Positions 43,988 to 56,333 of a DNA stretch of 64,000 nucleotides are shown here, one piece after another. This stretch comes from Musa acuminata AAA Group (lineage: Eukaryota; Streptophyta; Magnoliopsida; Zingiberales; Musaceae). The notes beneath the pieces were generated by a model, which searched no databases, was not told the origin of the DNA, and saw only the letters and a list, made by a program, of their open reading frames with translations. The first letter of the stretch is position 1, and every line of letters begins with the position of its first letter. Position numbers and translations under genes: made by a program. The DNA lies in contig NC_088331.1 of the NCBI RefSeq assembly GCF_036884655.1, positions 21,878,501-21,942,500 on the forward strand, given 5' to 3'.

Positions 43988-46008
43988 TGTTAGGATCGAG
44001 AGCACTAAGAGGGGGGGGGGGGGGGGGGGGTGAATTAGTGCAGCGGAAAACTTTCTGCGATTAAAATCGAAAGCTGCGTTCGAACGATAAAAACAATTTC
44101 TGTGTAAAATCCGATTCTAAGCAAGATGATATTAAAGTTAATCTATGCAGGGAGTTTGCAGCTATGATGAAAACCAGAATATAGGCACAAGCTGAAATCC
44201 GACATTCGTACGAAGAAACTGATTTACGTCTAAGTGCTGATTTGTAAATCACTTGATTAGGCAAGATGCAGTTTAAGCAAGAGTATGAAGGCAGTTTGCA
44301 GTTATGGTAAAGCTCAAAACGTAAACGCAATCTGCAATATGATGATCGTACGAAAAAGAAGATTTACGTCTAAACGCTGATTCGGAAAGTAAAAGGCTTG
44401 AAATCCGATCATAAAAGCGCAGAAGGCAGTAAACTTCAGAGGAGGTTTGCAGTAAAGATAATATGCTCAAAGTAAATGCAAACCAAGATTTAGAGTGGTT
44501 CGGTCAATCTTGACCTACTCCACTTTTGGCTTCCTCCACCGACGAGGTCACCGACGTCAACTAGAGGCCTTCCTTCAATAGGCGAAGGCCAACCACCCTT
44601 TTACAGTTTCACTCCTTTTGACGGGCTTAGGAGACAACCCTTACAGAAATTTTCTCTCCTCTCTTTACAACTCAAAACTTGAAGAATAGAGGGAGGAGAA
44701 CTTTTGGCCTTTACAACAATTTTGAGCTCAAAGAATCACAGAAAAAGATCAAGATTTTGGTGTGTGTCTATGTGCTTTCTGTGCTAAATGGGTGGGGTAT
44801 TTATAGGCCCCAACCCAGTTCAAATTTGGAGCTCAAAACTGTCAATTCCCGAAATTCCGGGATCAGGCGGTTGCACCTCCTGACTGGAGCGGCTGCACCG
44901 CTTGGCAGAGCTCGAAGACTGAGCCTCTGGGCGGTGCCACCTCTATCAAGGGCGGTTGCACCTCTCTGCCAGAGCTCGAAGACTGAGCTCAGGCGGTTGC
45001 ACCTCCTGACTGGGGCGGTTGCACCGCTTGCCAGAGCTCGAAGACCGAGCTCAAGCGGTGCTACCTCCTGTCAGGAGAGGTTGCACCGCCCAATCTCGCT
45101 TGGAGACTGAGCCCAGGCGGTTGCACCTCCTGGCTTGGGCGGTTGCACCTCCTACAGTAATCAGGGTCCGAATGGGTAGATCCATTCGGCCCAAATTGGG
45201 TCTTTCAGGGGCCCAATTGCCCCAAGATTAAGCCAATGGGATCACCTCCCATCACCAACTTGATCATTATGCTAACTACGATAAATCCTAGGACAATTTC
45301 TGCAGCTTGCTCCGGTGCGTCAATCGCATCTTCCGGCGAGTTTCCGGCGAACTTCCGTCGATCATCCGATGAACCCTCGGTGATTCTCCTGCGGACTTCC
45401 GGCAAACTCCTGGACTTACGACGATCCACTTGGCGAGTTCCGATGAGCTTCTTTGGTAAGCTCCTGGACTTCTCGGATTTGTTCCTGCAGAACCTCCGAC
45501 GACTGTCCGAACTTCCGTAGAACTCTCGAACTCCAAACGTGATCATTGTCTTGACTCCGGCGCAACTCCTGCTGCATGTCTTTCTTCCATCGTAGTTAAT
45601 CCTGCACACTCAAAACAAAAACTTCGATCAAGACAATTAATCCTAAGCAATTAACCAAGTTGTCCGGCATGTCATTGGTCCCTCGACGCTTCGTCCGATT
45701 CTTCGGCGCATCGTCCTTTCCTGCGGCCTATTGCCCAATCGGCTAGTTGGCTCCGCAACTCCGATATCCTTGGCACAATACCCGCTCTTCTTGGCCCGAT
45801 GCCTGAGTCCATGGCCCGAAGCATTCTGTCGATACGTCGACCGATCCACCGGCCCGACGTCCAATCTTCTGACATGTTCCTCCGGCACAACATGATTTTC
45901 CTGCTTTAATTGTCTCATCCTGATCGAAGCATCCTGCGTCACTCAAAACTCAGATTAAATCATAAACATATATCATGTAGTTTCATCATCAAAATACGAG
46001 ATTCAACA
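43988..46008 (-). repeat. 5' LTR of element G (2021 bp)
   Basis: It begins TGTTAGGATCGAG in plus-strand view, with a G20 tract at 44011-44030 (13 in the other LTR). The TATA box (minus) is at 44798-44805 and the dyad array at about 44865-45155, shorter than in the 3' LTR. It ends ATTCAACA before AGGGA. Confidence 0.9.
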
Positions 46009-47164
46009 AGGGATATAGTACAGGTGCTCATTGGAGAATGAGTTCATTGATTGATCCGCTTACGGAATGCTGGATGGTTGATGATGCCTTTTTGTCAGAC
46101 AGCGATTCCGTAGTCCTAGTAGTATATCTGGTCCTTAGACTTGAGACACCAAGGATGTCCTGTATGAGTGCTCCACTCTTTGATACCAGGCTTATAGGTT
46201 TGGCTGTCCCAGGTCTAGTACAGTTGGTCATTGGGAGTGGTAGTTGATCTTACGAGGGCTATTGAGTGTCGATAGAGGATCATCCACTCTCGGCGTCATG
46301 AGAGGAATATCCCATGTGTTCTTGCTCAAACAAATCCCTGGCTAGGGTCATTCAGGTTGAGAGAGAAAGAGTTCTCCGGGAGAATCCGATTAGAGCGAGA
46401 CTCGAGTAGAAACTGTATGGGTCTGACAACACAATGCTCGATATACGGTCTTTGGGATATTAGATGGATGAGGGACTATAGGTACACGGTAATTGAGGAC
46501 AGACAGGTCCAATGGATTGGATTCCCTTGTATCGTCTGGGGACTACGGCGTAGTGGCCTAGTACGTCCGTAGTCGATGAGTCGAGTGAATTATTACAGAA
46601 CTCATAATTCATTGAGTTAGAAGGAGTTCTGATAGGTGTGACTCACGGCCAGCTCGATATTGGGCCTAGAGGGTCACACACATATGGTAGGCATTGCGAT
46701 GAGTAGAGGTTCGGATATGAGATATTCGACGGAGCCCTTGTCTTATTGGATGCAGATCCAATACCCACTAGGGGAGGACCCATTAGGGTTTGACAGGGGA
46801 CCTCTATAAATAGGAGGGATTCAGAGCCTCATAGGCTAGAGCTTTTGCTTCCCTTTCCTATTCTCCTCTCCCTCTCCACCTTAGAGCAGGCCTGGAGTTT
46901 TGAGGAGCGTCGTCGCAACCCTGCTGTGTGGATCACCGCTAGAGAGGAGGACGCTTGACCTCCTTCACCCTCTCCTAAGGATCTGCAAGAAAACAGGGAT
47001 TTACGATCTCCCTAGGTAACACAATCTACTCTATATGCAGTTTTGAGTTTCGCGGATTTTACGCACCAATCTTCGCACGACGACGAACATCTTTTTGGGA
47101 ATCAGGGATTTTGTTTTCTTGTTCTTCCGCTACGCATGTGATGTCGCCCCAAGATTTCCCAACA

Positions 47165-47780
47165 CTAAGGCCAAAATCCTTCTTGTTCTTTGGAAGGTTG
47201 TTCTCGAGTTCTTTTTTTACCACATTGTTCATTTCATAGGTCATTAAAGACCCAATTAGTTCTTCGAGTAGAAGGTTATTTAGGTTTTTAGCCTCTTGTA
47301 TGACAGTTATTTTTGAATCCCAATCTTTAGAAAGAGAATATAAAATTTTGTTTACAAGTTCAAAATCCGAAAATTTTTTACCAAGTGCTTTTAAACCATT
47401 AACGACATCCATAAAACGGGTGTATATGTCACCAATATTTTCACTTAGTTTCATATGAAAAAGTTCAAAATCATGCATCAAAAAGTTGATTTTTGAATCT
47501 TTAACTTTGCTATTATCTTCATGTGTGATTTCAAAAGTATGCCAAATGTAGAAAGTTGTTTCATAAGTAGAAGCCTGATTAAATTCGATTTTATCTAAGG
47601 TGCAAAATAGAGTATTGATAGCCTTTGCATTTAGAGAAAAAGCCTTCTTCTCTAAATCATTCCAATGGTTCATTGGAAGAGAAGACCTTTAAAAACTGTT
47701 TACAACAATATTTCATAAATTTAAATCCAAGGAAAGCAAGAAAACTCTCATTTGAGTTTTCCAATATGTGTAGTCCGTCC
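47165..47780 (-). pseudogene. gag of element F, middle piece
   Basis: A minus-strand frame open from about 47673 down reads as the capsid-like part (LEKKAFSLNAKAIN, DIYTRFMDVVNGLKALG, LEELIGSLMTYEM, LPKNKKDFG). Upstream towards 47780 the frame is broken by at least one stop before element H. The C-terminal end of the open frame runs into the A-family LTR and is not gag. Confidence 0.8.
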
Positions 47781-49400
47781 TGTTGAATCTCGTATTTTGA
47801 TGATGAAACCACTTGATATGTGTTTATGATTTAATCTATATTTTGAACGACACATGATGCTTTAATCAGGATGAGACAATTAAAGCAGAAAAATCATATT
47901 GTGCCGGAGGAACATGTCAGAAGATTGGACGTCGGGCCGGTGGATCGGTCGACGTATCGACAGAAGGCTTCGGGCCGTGGATTCGGGCATCGGGCCAAGA
48001 AGAGCGGGTATTGCGCCAAAGATATCAGAGTTGCGGAGTCAACTGGCCAATTGGATAATAGGCCGCAAGAGAGGATGATGCGTCGAAGAATCGGACGAAG
48101 CGTCAAGGGACTAATGACATGCCGGACAACTTGATTAATTGTTTAGGAGTAATTGTCTAGATCGAACTTTTGCTTTACTTATGCAGGATTAACTATGATA
48201 GCTTGAAGACATAAAGCAAGTTTACTGGAGTCAAGTTTGATGGGTGTTCAAGAATCCGAAGATTCGTCGAAGATGCTACCGGAACCAACTTAGAAGAAAT
48301 CGGGGACTTGTCGAAGTTTTCGGAAATCCGCCAAAGAGATCGTCAGAGGTTCGCGGAGATCACCGAGAAGGCTCGGCTATTCGCTGAACTCGCCACAAGA
48401 TCAAGAGCCTACTGGGACTCTACCGGAAGAAATCCGAGGGTGTATCGGAAGTCCGTTGGAAGATCGCTGGAAAGCTCGCCGGAAGGAGACTTGACATTTG
48501 CCGGTTGAAAACTTGCTTAGGACTATGTTTTCAGTTGCGTAGTTTCCATGTAATTAGGGTTAGGATTAAGGGATAATCCTATATCCTAGTTAGGGGTCAA
48601 CTAGGCCCGATATTACCTAGTTTAGGTTAGATTTGAAGCCCATCTAGTGACCCGTAGGACCGGGTGGTGGAACCGCCGGACTGGGCGATGGCACCGCCCA
48701 AAACTCGAGAATCGGGCGGTGGCACCATCCAGCACCCGAGAGGTCCGACGGTGGCACCACCGGACTGGGTGTTGGCACCGCCAGTACATTGTCAATGTCA
48801 GACACTAATAGGCGGTGGCACCGCCACTAACAAGCGGTGGCACCGCCAGCATCGGGAACCCAAGAGAATTCAAAATTTGGAGTCGAAATTTGAGTCCTCT
48901 TAGGGTTTATAAATGCCTCTCAATTCTCAACAGATAACACAACCTTTGAGAAGTTAGAGATTGAGATAAAGCCTTAGCAAGTCTTGTTTTCAATTGCTTG
49001 AGTGCTCACCTCCTTTTTTCTCTTTGAAAATTTGTAAGAGTGTGAACCACTTGTAAAAGGTTGTAAGAGGGGCATTTGTCCTTCCCCTTCAAAGTGATTT
49101 GTTAATGGAAGTTGGGAGCCTCATTGAAGAAGGCTTCGTAAGTGGATGTAGGTCATTTTGACCGAGCCACTTTAAATTGGTGTTCCTTGAATGTGTGAGT
49201 ATTTACTTTTCTGAAACCATTATTTACATAGTAGCAAGCTTCTGGTTTTCATCTTCTCACTTTACTCGAGCTATTTTCACCAAGTCATTCATTGTTGAAT
49301 CGAAATCTCTACGCATTTACGAAATAGTTCTCAAACTTATGAGTTTTAATCCGCTGCACTAATTCACCCCCCCCCTCTTAGTACCGCTCTGATCTTAACA
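47781..49400 (+). repeat. 5' LTR of element H (1620 bp)
   Basis: It runs TGTTGAATCTCGT to GATCTTAACA. The dyad array at about 48660-48860 uses the core ggcggtggcaccgcc. The TATA box TATAAAT is at 48908-48914. A C9-type tract lies near 49367-49375. Confidence 0.87.
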
Positions 49401-49402
49401 AT

Positions 49403-49414
49403 TGGTATCAGAGC
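49403..49414 (+). promoter_or_regulatory. Primer-binding site of element H
   Basis: TGGTATCAGAGC two bases after the LTR end. Confidence 0.9.
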
Positions 49415-49450
49415 CATGATTTTCTACTTTGGTTTAACACCCAAATAGAA

Positions 49451-50367
49451 ATGGCTCTTTACGGCTTTCAAGAGGGTCACTCATTCGTCCTCCCTTTTTC
49501 AATTGGACGGACTACACTTATTAGAAAACTCGAATGAGAGTTTTCTTACTTTCGTTGAATCTCAAGCTTTGGAATATCATCAAAAATAGATTTCAAAAAT
49601 CTTATCTTCCAATAAGCGAATGGGATGAATTGAAGAAGAAAGTTTTTGCTTTAAACGCAAAGGTTATGAATGCCTTATATTGTGCACTTGAAAAAAATGA
49701 ATTTAATCGCGTTTCGATTTGTGATTCGGCTTTTGATATTTGGAGAACTCTTGAGGTCACTCATGAAGGCACTAGCCAAGTGAAAGAGTCCAAAATCAAT
49801 ATTCTTGTGCACTTTTACGAACTTTTCCGAATGAAACCAAGTGAGTCCATCGGAGACATGTACACCCGTTTCACGGATGTTATCAATGGACTCAAAACTC
49901 TTGGTAAAAGATTTTCTAACTTTGAATTAGTAACTAAAATCTTAAGATCCCTTCCAAAAAGTTGGGATCCAAAAGTTACGGCCATTCAAGAGGCCAAGGA
50001 CCTTAAGACATTTTCTCTCGAAGAACTAATTGGGTCTTTAATGACCTACGAAATGAACAATGTAGTAAAAAGGGAACTCGAGAATAACCTTCCAAAGGAT
50101 AGGAAGGATTTGGGACATAGAACACATGAAGACCACTCGAGCATAAGCTCAAGTGATGATGAACTTAAACTACAAATGAAACAAAAATTAAAAAGCAAAA
50201 AGAACGGAACTACTTGCTTTGAACGCAAGAAGAATATAAATTGGGATGAATTGAGCTCCTCCGAAGATGAGGAGAAAATCAAGAAAGACAAGGTGGCAAA
50301 CTACGCCTCAACGGCATTCAATGATGAGGTAATCGAAACCCCCTTAAATTATTTTGGAATTACTTGA
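49451..50367 (+). pseudogene. gag of element H, broken near the start
   Basis: ATG 49451 starts MALYGFQEGHS. A small indel near 49490 shifts the frame, and a Trp codon in the YTYW region has become TAG near 49522. From 49534 a 277-codon frame is open through the capsid-like region (LPISEWDELKKKVFALNAK, DMYTRFTDVINGLKTLG, LEELIGSLMTYEM) to TTCFERKKNINWDELSSSEDEE and ends YFGIT at TGA 50365-50367. As in G, both zinc knuckles are absent and the end point is the same. Confidence 0.85.
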
Positions 50368-53300
50368 TGTTTTCCATGACGCATTTTATTTTTTTTGAAT
50401 AATTATTTTTCTTGAAAATTGTATGTTTTATGTTAATGAAATAAAATGTTAGATTTAAATCTAATGATCATATGTATGTTTTTCTTAAAAAGAAAAAATG
50501 TGTATCTTGATGATTTCCGATTTTGATTGAAACCATGCTTGATGTCTTAATGAAAATATTAAAAAGTTTAATATCATGCTTAATGATGATGCATGGCTCT
50601 TGTATGGAAAACTAAGCATGAAAAGTTAGATTCACCTAAAAAGAAAAATGCATGACTACAACAAATAACAAAATGATTTTAGTTATAATACCTTATGCTC
50701 AATAAAACCATGATTGATGAATATCCTCTATGTTTAATGATTTCTTTGCCTTGTATGTCCTATCAGGATGAATATTTTGAAAATAAATGAAATCATGTTT
50801 ATCATTCTAGTATTTTTGAAAATAATCATGAAATATGATATCATGCCTAATAAATTTATTTTTATTTTTTTTGAAACTATGCATGATGATGTTGAGTTTT
50901 GGGTAATTTATAGTTTATTGATTTGATGATTTTCATAATGATCTTTTACGATTTATGGATTATCGATTTATACCGTGATAAAAGTGGCTTTAAAAATAAT
51001 GCATGTTTTGATTTGATATAAATGAAATAGGCATACTTGACGATTGATGATTGTTTACTTTAAAAATGATGATTGACGATTCACGATAATAAGAGTGGCT
51101 ATTACACATAAATGAAATAGTGTCATGATTGACGATTGTATACTTAATGATGCATAAAGTTATAATGAAAATATTAAAATTTTGATACCATGATTTGATG
51201 ATTTTATGCATGAGATTTTAAAGTTATACACGATAATCTTTATGGTTTATTGATCTTGATGATTTTTATGAAGAAATTTATTTTTCGATCCTAAACGTTG
51301 ATGCATGTTTTTATTTGACATAAATAAAAAAGGCATGCATATACGAAACCAATTACTTAAAAAGTATCATATAAAAAGAAAAATATATTATTGGGTTTAA
51401 AATCATGAATCTATTTATGAATTTTGTGAACCTTGAAATTGATTTTGATGGTTTGAATCTAATGGGTTTTATCGAAATCACAATCTTGATCTCTTGAAAT
51501 TTATAACATGAAATCCTTTATGAATCAAGATTTCTTACTCTTTACTCTCTTACATTTTGAGAAAATTTTCAATATGAATCATAAGAGTTCTTATGCATGA
51601 ATTGAAATCTTTTTCTCCTATGTTTTTTTTTTTATAAGTTTTTTTTCTCCTATGTTTCCTTTTGTGATTTACTAAAGAGAATATCTTTTTTCTAATTCTT
51701 GACTTAAAATTTTATTTGAAAATCTCTTATTATTTGATCTCCTAAGATCTCTCTTTGAATATTTAAAGAGAAGAATTTTTTAGATGAATCATGATTTTGA
51801 TGATTGAATATTTGATATGCTTGAATTAATATCTTATTTTCCTACAAAATTGAATGAATTTTATCTATATCATGATCTCTTAAGATTTTCCTTTGATTAT
51901 TTAAGAGGAGATTTTTTCAAAAGAAAACATGTCTTTTGGTATTATCTTTTCATGACATGATTTTTATGTAATTCCTTATATTTATGAAATATTTATCTAA
52001 TCACCCAATAACTCTTCTCGATATTCCTTATGTGATGATATAAATACATGATATATTCATTAATTTGTTTTGGTGTATACAAATAAGAAATTTTGATCAT
52101 GCATGGTAGGATGTAATTTGACAAAATTGGTACCATCATGAAATAAATGATGATTTGGAATTATGTAATGATGATTTTTACATTTTATATACATGATGAT
52201 TTGGAATTATACATGTAATACTTTAACTTATAATAATAATGCATGTAAAGATGAAATATTCATGATAAAATAATTGTTTTGATATTCATGACTTGATCCT
52301 TCATTTGTTTATGAGATGGTTGAAATCTTTGTACCTTTGAATTCTTCCTTTCTCCTTTTGGTTTTTGAATTCATGCATGTTATATGTTGAAGATTTGAAA
52401 CCATGTTTTAATATCATACATACCCAAGAAATATTGATTTGATAAACTGAATGATTTGAAAATGAATGTTGATTTTTCTCTTGAATGTAACTTGTGATAT
52501 TCTTTATGAATAATCATCTTGATTTCTCGATATTCGATACATGAAATATTATTGTGAATCAAGATCTTATTCTTTGAACTCCCATGTTTCTTCTTATTGT
52601 TTACTAAAGAAGAAAATTTCCGAAATGAATCATGATTTTTTTTTGGAATTATAATGATTTATAAAAAATTAAGAGATTAAAAAATTTATCTATGTTTTTC
52701 TTTTTATGAATCTCTTGAAAATGATTTTGATTTAACGATTTGAATTTGAATAAGACTTATCTTGATTTTTCAAAATTTATAACTTAAGACTTCTTATGTA
52801 AGAATCAAGGTAAACATTTGATCTCCTACATTTCTTTTTGATAAAATAAAGAAGATCTGTTGAAATAAATCATGTCTTTTGTATTTAAATGGTCTTATCT
52901 TTGATGATATGATTTCTTTGTATCTATGATATAAATGCCTTAATATGATTGAATCACTGTTATAAAAGAAAAAGAAAATTGTCAGCTTGCTAATTGCAAA
53001 AATATACGCTAACTTGAATGATAAATCATGAGATTGTCTATAGTGCAAATTTATTGTTATCATGATTTGTAGATTGAATAATGATTAGAATATTGATGTA
53101 ATTATAAATGATGATTTGGTATTATGCATAAAATACTCTTGATATTATTTTGATGCATACAAATGAAAAGTTATGAACATGCATGGTAGGATGCAATTTG
53201 ATAAATTAATACCATCATGATTTGAAACATTTATAATTTAAAATTATTCATGCAATTGCTTTTTATTGTGATGATATATGCATGTAATGTGTATCATGAA

Positions 53301-54320
53301 TGCTCTGAATGATGAATACTTGTTATCATGATCAAAATATTGATAAATGCTATGATTTATTACCAAAATGATGTATCATGATATGTCCATAGTGATTAAT
53401 TTATTTGTATAATGCATGAAGTAAGTATACAAATGTAAAGTTTTAAAGTTATGCATATATTAATTTGAAAACATAATGATGCACAAATAAGATTGATATT
53501 TACCTTTGTCATAATTGATGTAAAGGGTCTTCCCTTCTTTTTGACAATGACAAAGGGGGAGATAGCTAGCTTGCACAAGACAAGAGAAGCAAAAAAATTA
53601 CAAACGTACACATCGCAAAAAGGGGCAAAACTTATTAGCTTGCTCATCTCAAAAACAAGAAATGCTATCTTGTAATCTCAAGCAAATGTACTATCTTGCC
53701 TATCTCAAGAAGCAAAACTTGCAACTTGCACATTGCAATATGAAGCAAGAATCATGAGCTTACACAAGAAAGCTATCTTGCATTTTCTTTCGAAATTTTT
53801 GCTAACTTGTATGTAGTAAAACTTGCATATCGTAAAAATTACTAGCTTGTAATCTAAAGAGAAGCAAACAGTTGCTATCTCAAGATGCTAAACATGCTAA
53901 ACTTACACTTTGCAATGGAAGCAAAATTGCAAGCTCAAACATTGCAAAGGAAGCAAAATTTGATAGCTTGCAACTTGCATATTTCAAGAAGCAAGAGTTG
54001 CTTTTTGAACATCTTAAAACTGCAAGCTTGCATGTTCTAAAATTTTATAAAATGTTGTAAAGTAGGACATGCTATTTTACTATCTTGCATATCTAAAACT
54101 TGATAGCTTGCATATTCTAATGTGATATAGCACTTGCTAAATTTTTGCTAGCCTGCATGATGTAGCATTTGCTAAATTTTCAAGCTTACAAATTGTATGA
54201 TGATAAAACTTGATATTATGTTTTTCATGCAATAAGTTGATGACAAAGGGGGAGAAGTATGATCATGTTATGCATGATGACGTATTACAAATATTTATGA
54301 TGAATATTTGCAATGACTTG
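50368..54320 (+). other. Non-coding interior of element H
   Basis: Nearly 4 kb of AT-rich DNA where pol would be expected; frames are short and lack motifs. About 53540-54230 holds spaced words of the tagcttgcacatc(tc)aa type (the complement of those in F and G). Purine-tract-like copies lie near 53548-53562 and 54240-54256. Confidence 0.7.
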
Positions 54321-54331
54321 AAGGGGGAGAT
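54321..54331 (+). promoter_or_regulatory. Polypurine tract of element H
   Basis: AAGGGGGAGAT directly before the 3' LTR. Confidence 0.8.
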
Positions 54332-55948
54332 TGTTGAATCTCGTATTTTGATGATGAAACCACTTGATATGTATTTATGATTTAATCTGTATTTTGAGTG
54401 ATGCAAGATGCTTCAATCAGGATGAAATAATTAAAGCAGGAAAATCATGTTGTGCCGGAGAAATATGTCAGAAGATTGGACGTCGGGCCGGTGGATCGGT
54501 CGACGTATCGATAGAAGGCTTCGGGCCATGGATTCGGGCATTGGGCCAAGAAGAGCGGGTATTGTGCTAAGGATATCGGAGTTACAGAGTCAACTAGCCG
54601 ATTGGGCAATAGGCTGCAAGAAAGAACGATGTGCCGAAGAATCGGACAAAGCGTCGAGGGACCAATGATATGCCGGACAACTTGATTAATTATTTAGGAG
54701 TAATTGTCTAGATCGAACTTTTGCTTTGCTTATGCAGGATTAACTACAATAGCTTGAAGACATAAAGCAAGTTTACTAGAGTCAAGTTTGATGGGTGTTC
54801 GAGAGTCCGAAGATTCGTCGGAGATACTACCGGAACCAACTGAGAAGAAATCGGGGACTTGTCGGAGTTTTCGAAAGTCCGCCAAAGAGATTGTCAGAGG
54901 TTCACGGAGATCACCGAGAAGGCTCGTCTACTCGCTGAACTTGCCACAAGATCGGGAGCCTATTGAGAGTTGACCGGAAGAAATCCGAGGGTGTATCGGA
55001 AGTCCATCAGAAGATCGCTGGAAAGCTCGGCGGAAGGAGACTCGACGTTTTCCGGTTGAAAACTTGCTTAGGACTATGTTTTCAGTTGTGTAGTTTTCAT
55101 GTAATTAGGGTTAGGATTAAGGGATAATCCTATATCCTGGTTAGGGGCCAATTGGGCCTGATATTACCTAGTTTGGGCCAGATTTGAAGCTCATCTAGTG
55201 ACCCATAGGACCGGGCAATGGAACTGTCGGAGTGGGCGGTGGTATCGCCGAACTGGGCAGTGGCACTGCCCAGCACCCGAGAGGTCTGGTGGTGGCACCG
55301 CCAGTACACTGTTAGTGTCAGACACTGACAAGCGGTGGCACCGCCACTGACAAGGGGTGGCACCGCCACTGACAAGGGGTGGCACCGCCAGCATCGGGAA
55401 CCCAACAGAATTCAAAATTTGGAGCCCAAATTTGAATCCTCTTAGGGTCTATAAATACCCCTCAATTCTTAGCAGAGAACACAACATTTGAAAAGTTAGA
55501 GATTGAGATAAAGCCTTAGCAAAGTCTTTAGCAAGTCTTGTTTTCAATTGCTTGTTCACCTCCTTCTTTCAAATTTAAAATTTGTAAGAGTGTGAACCAC
55601 TTATAAAAGATTATAAGAGGGGTATTTGTCCTTTCCCTTCAAAGTGATTTGCTAGTGGAAGTTGGGAGCCTCATTGAAGAAAGCTTCGCAAGTGGATGTA
55701 GGTCATTTTAACCAAACCACCTTAAATTGGTGTTCCTTGAATGTGTGAGTATTTACTTTTCTGAAACCATTATTTACATAGCAGCAAGCTTTCGGTTTTC
55801 ATCTTCTCACTTTACTCGAGCTATTTTCACCAAGTCATTCATTGTTAATCAAAATCTCTATGCATTTACGAAACCATTCTCAAACTTATGAGTTCTAATC
55901 CGCTGCACTAATTCACCCTCCCCTCTTAGTGCCGCTCCGATCCTAACA
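54332..55948 (+). repeat. 3' LTR of element H (1617 bp)
   Basis: It runs TGTTGAATCTCGT to GATCCTAACA. The dyad array is at about 55200-55395, with three gcggtggcaccgcc or ggggtggcaccgcc-like copies in its second half. The TATA box is at 55450-55457. Confidence 0.87.
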
Positions 55949-56011
55949 CATCCCAATAAATAAGGGAGGACGGATGAGAGAGTGACCCTCTTGAAAGCCA
56001 AAAAGAGCCAT
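55949..56011 (-). pseudogene. gag of element F, N-terminal piece
   Basis: Minus-strand ATG at 56009-56011 starts MALFGFQEGH-like text, the same start as in G and H. It is cut after about 20 codons by element H. Confidence 0.75.
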
Positions 56012-56047
56012 TTCTATTTGGGTGTTAAATCAAATATGAAAAACGAG

Positions 56048-56059
56048 GCTCTGATAGTA
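56048..56059 (-). promoter_or_regulatory. Decayed primer-binding site of element F
   Basis: On the plus strand gctctgatagta, two mismatches from the complement of TGGTATCAGAGC, two bases from the LTR. Confidence 0.75.
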
Positions 56060-56061
56060 AT

Positions 56062-56333
56062 TGTTAGGATCAAGAGCGGCATTAAGATGGGGGGGTGAAT
56101 TAGTGCAGCGATAAAAATTACGTCGGTTCAAAACTTCGTTCGATTAAAATTGATTTCGACGAAAACCATTTCGGAGAGATGTCAACTTTGAAAGCATACA
56201 GAAGAGCGTAGTGGATGTAAAGCAAGTAAAGTGGTTTGCAATAAAGTAAATTGCATAAGAGAAATGCAAACTAGATTTTTATAGTGGTTCGGTCGTCGTG
56301 ACCTACATCCACTTCGTCGATTCCTCTTCCGTC
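56062..56333 (-). repeat. 5' LTR of element F, visible part
   Basis: It begins TGTTAGGATCAAGAGCGGC and matches the start of 33470-35064. It is cut at 56333 by element D. The rest should follow D beyond the window. Confidence 0.8.

Larger units (their letters stand above)
38046..46008 (-). mobile_element. Element G: complete gag-only SIRE-related retrotransposon
   Basis: On the minus strand the 5' LTR is 43988-46008, the PBS 43974-43985, gag 43017-43937, a non-coding interior 40138-43016, the polypurine tract 40123-40137 and the 3' LTR 38046-40122. A perfect duplication AGGGA flanks it (38041-38045 and 46009-46013). It is structurally complete yet encodes only a shortened Gag, with no protease, integrase or RT trace. 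This fits the class described as terminal-repeat retrotransposons with a gag domain (TR-GAG). Confidence 0.9.
37705..47164 (+). mobile_element. A-family solo LTR, interrupted by element G
   Basis: The segments 37705-38045 and 46009-47164 join into one A-family LTR of about 1492 bp (TGCTAGTCATAGG to CCCAACA) once the 5-bp duplication made by G is counted once. The LTR is flanked by CTAAG on both sides (37700-37704 and 47165-47169) with no internal region. This is the classic product of LTR-LTR recombination. It lies inside the gag of F. Confidence 0.92.
47781..55948 (+). mobile_element. Element H: gag-only SIRE-related retrotransposon
   Basis: The 5' LTR is 47781-49400, the PBS 49403-49414, gag 49451-50367, a non-coding interior to 54320, the polypurine tract 54321-54331 and the 3' LTR 54332-55948. 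The flanks CGTCC (47776-47780) and CATCC (55949-55953) are a 5-bp duplication with one CpG-type transition. The two LTRs differ by close to 10% in the first 110 bp, so this is an old insertion. Like G, it has no pol trace. Confidence 0.88.
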
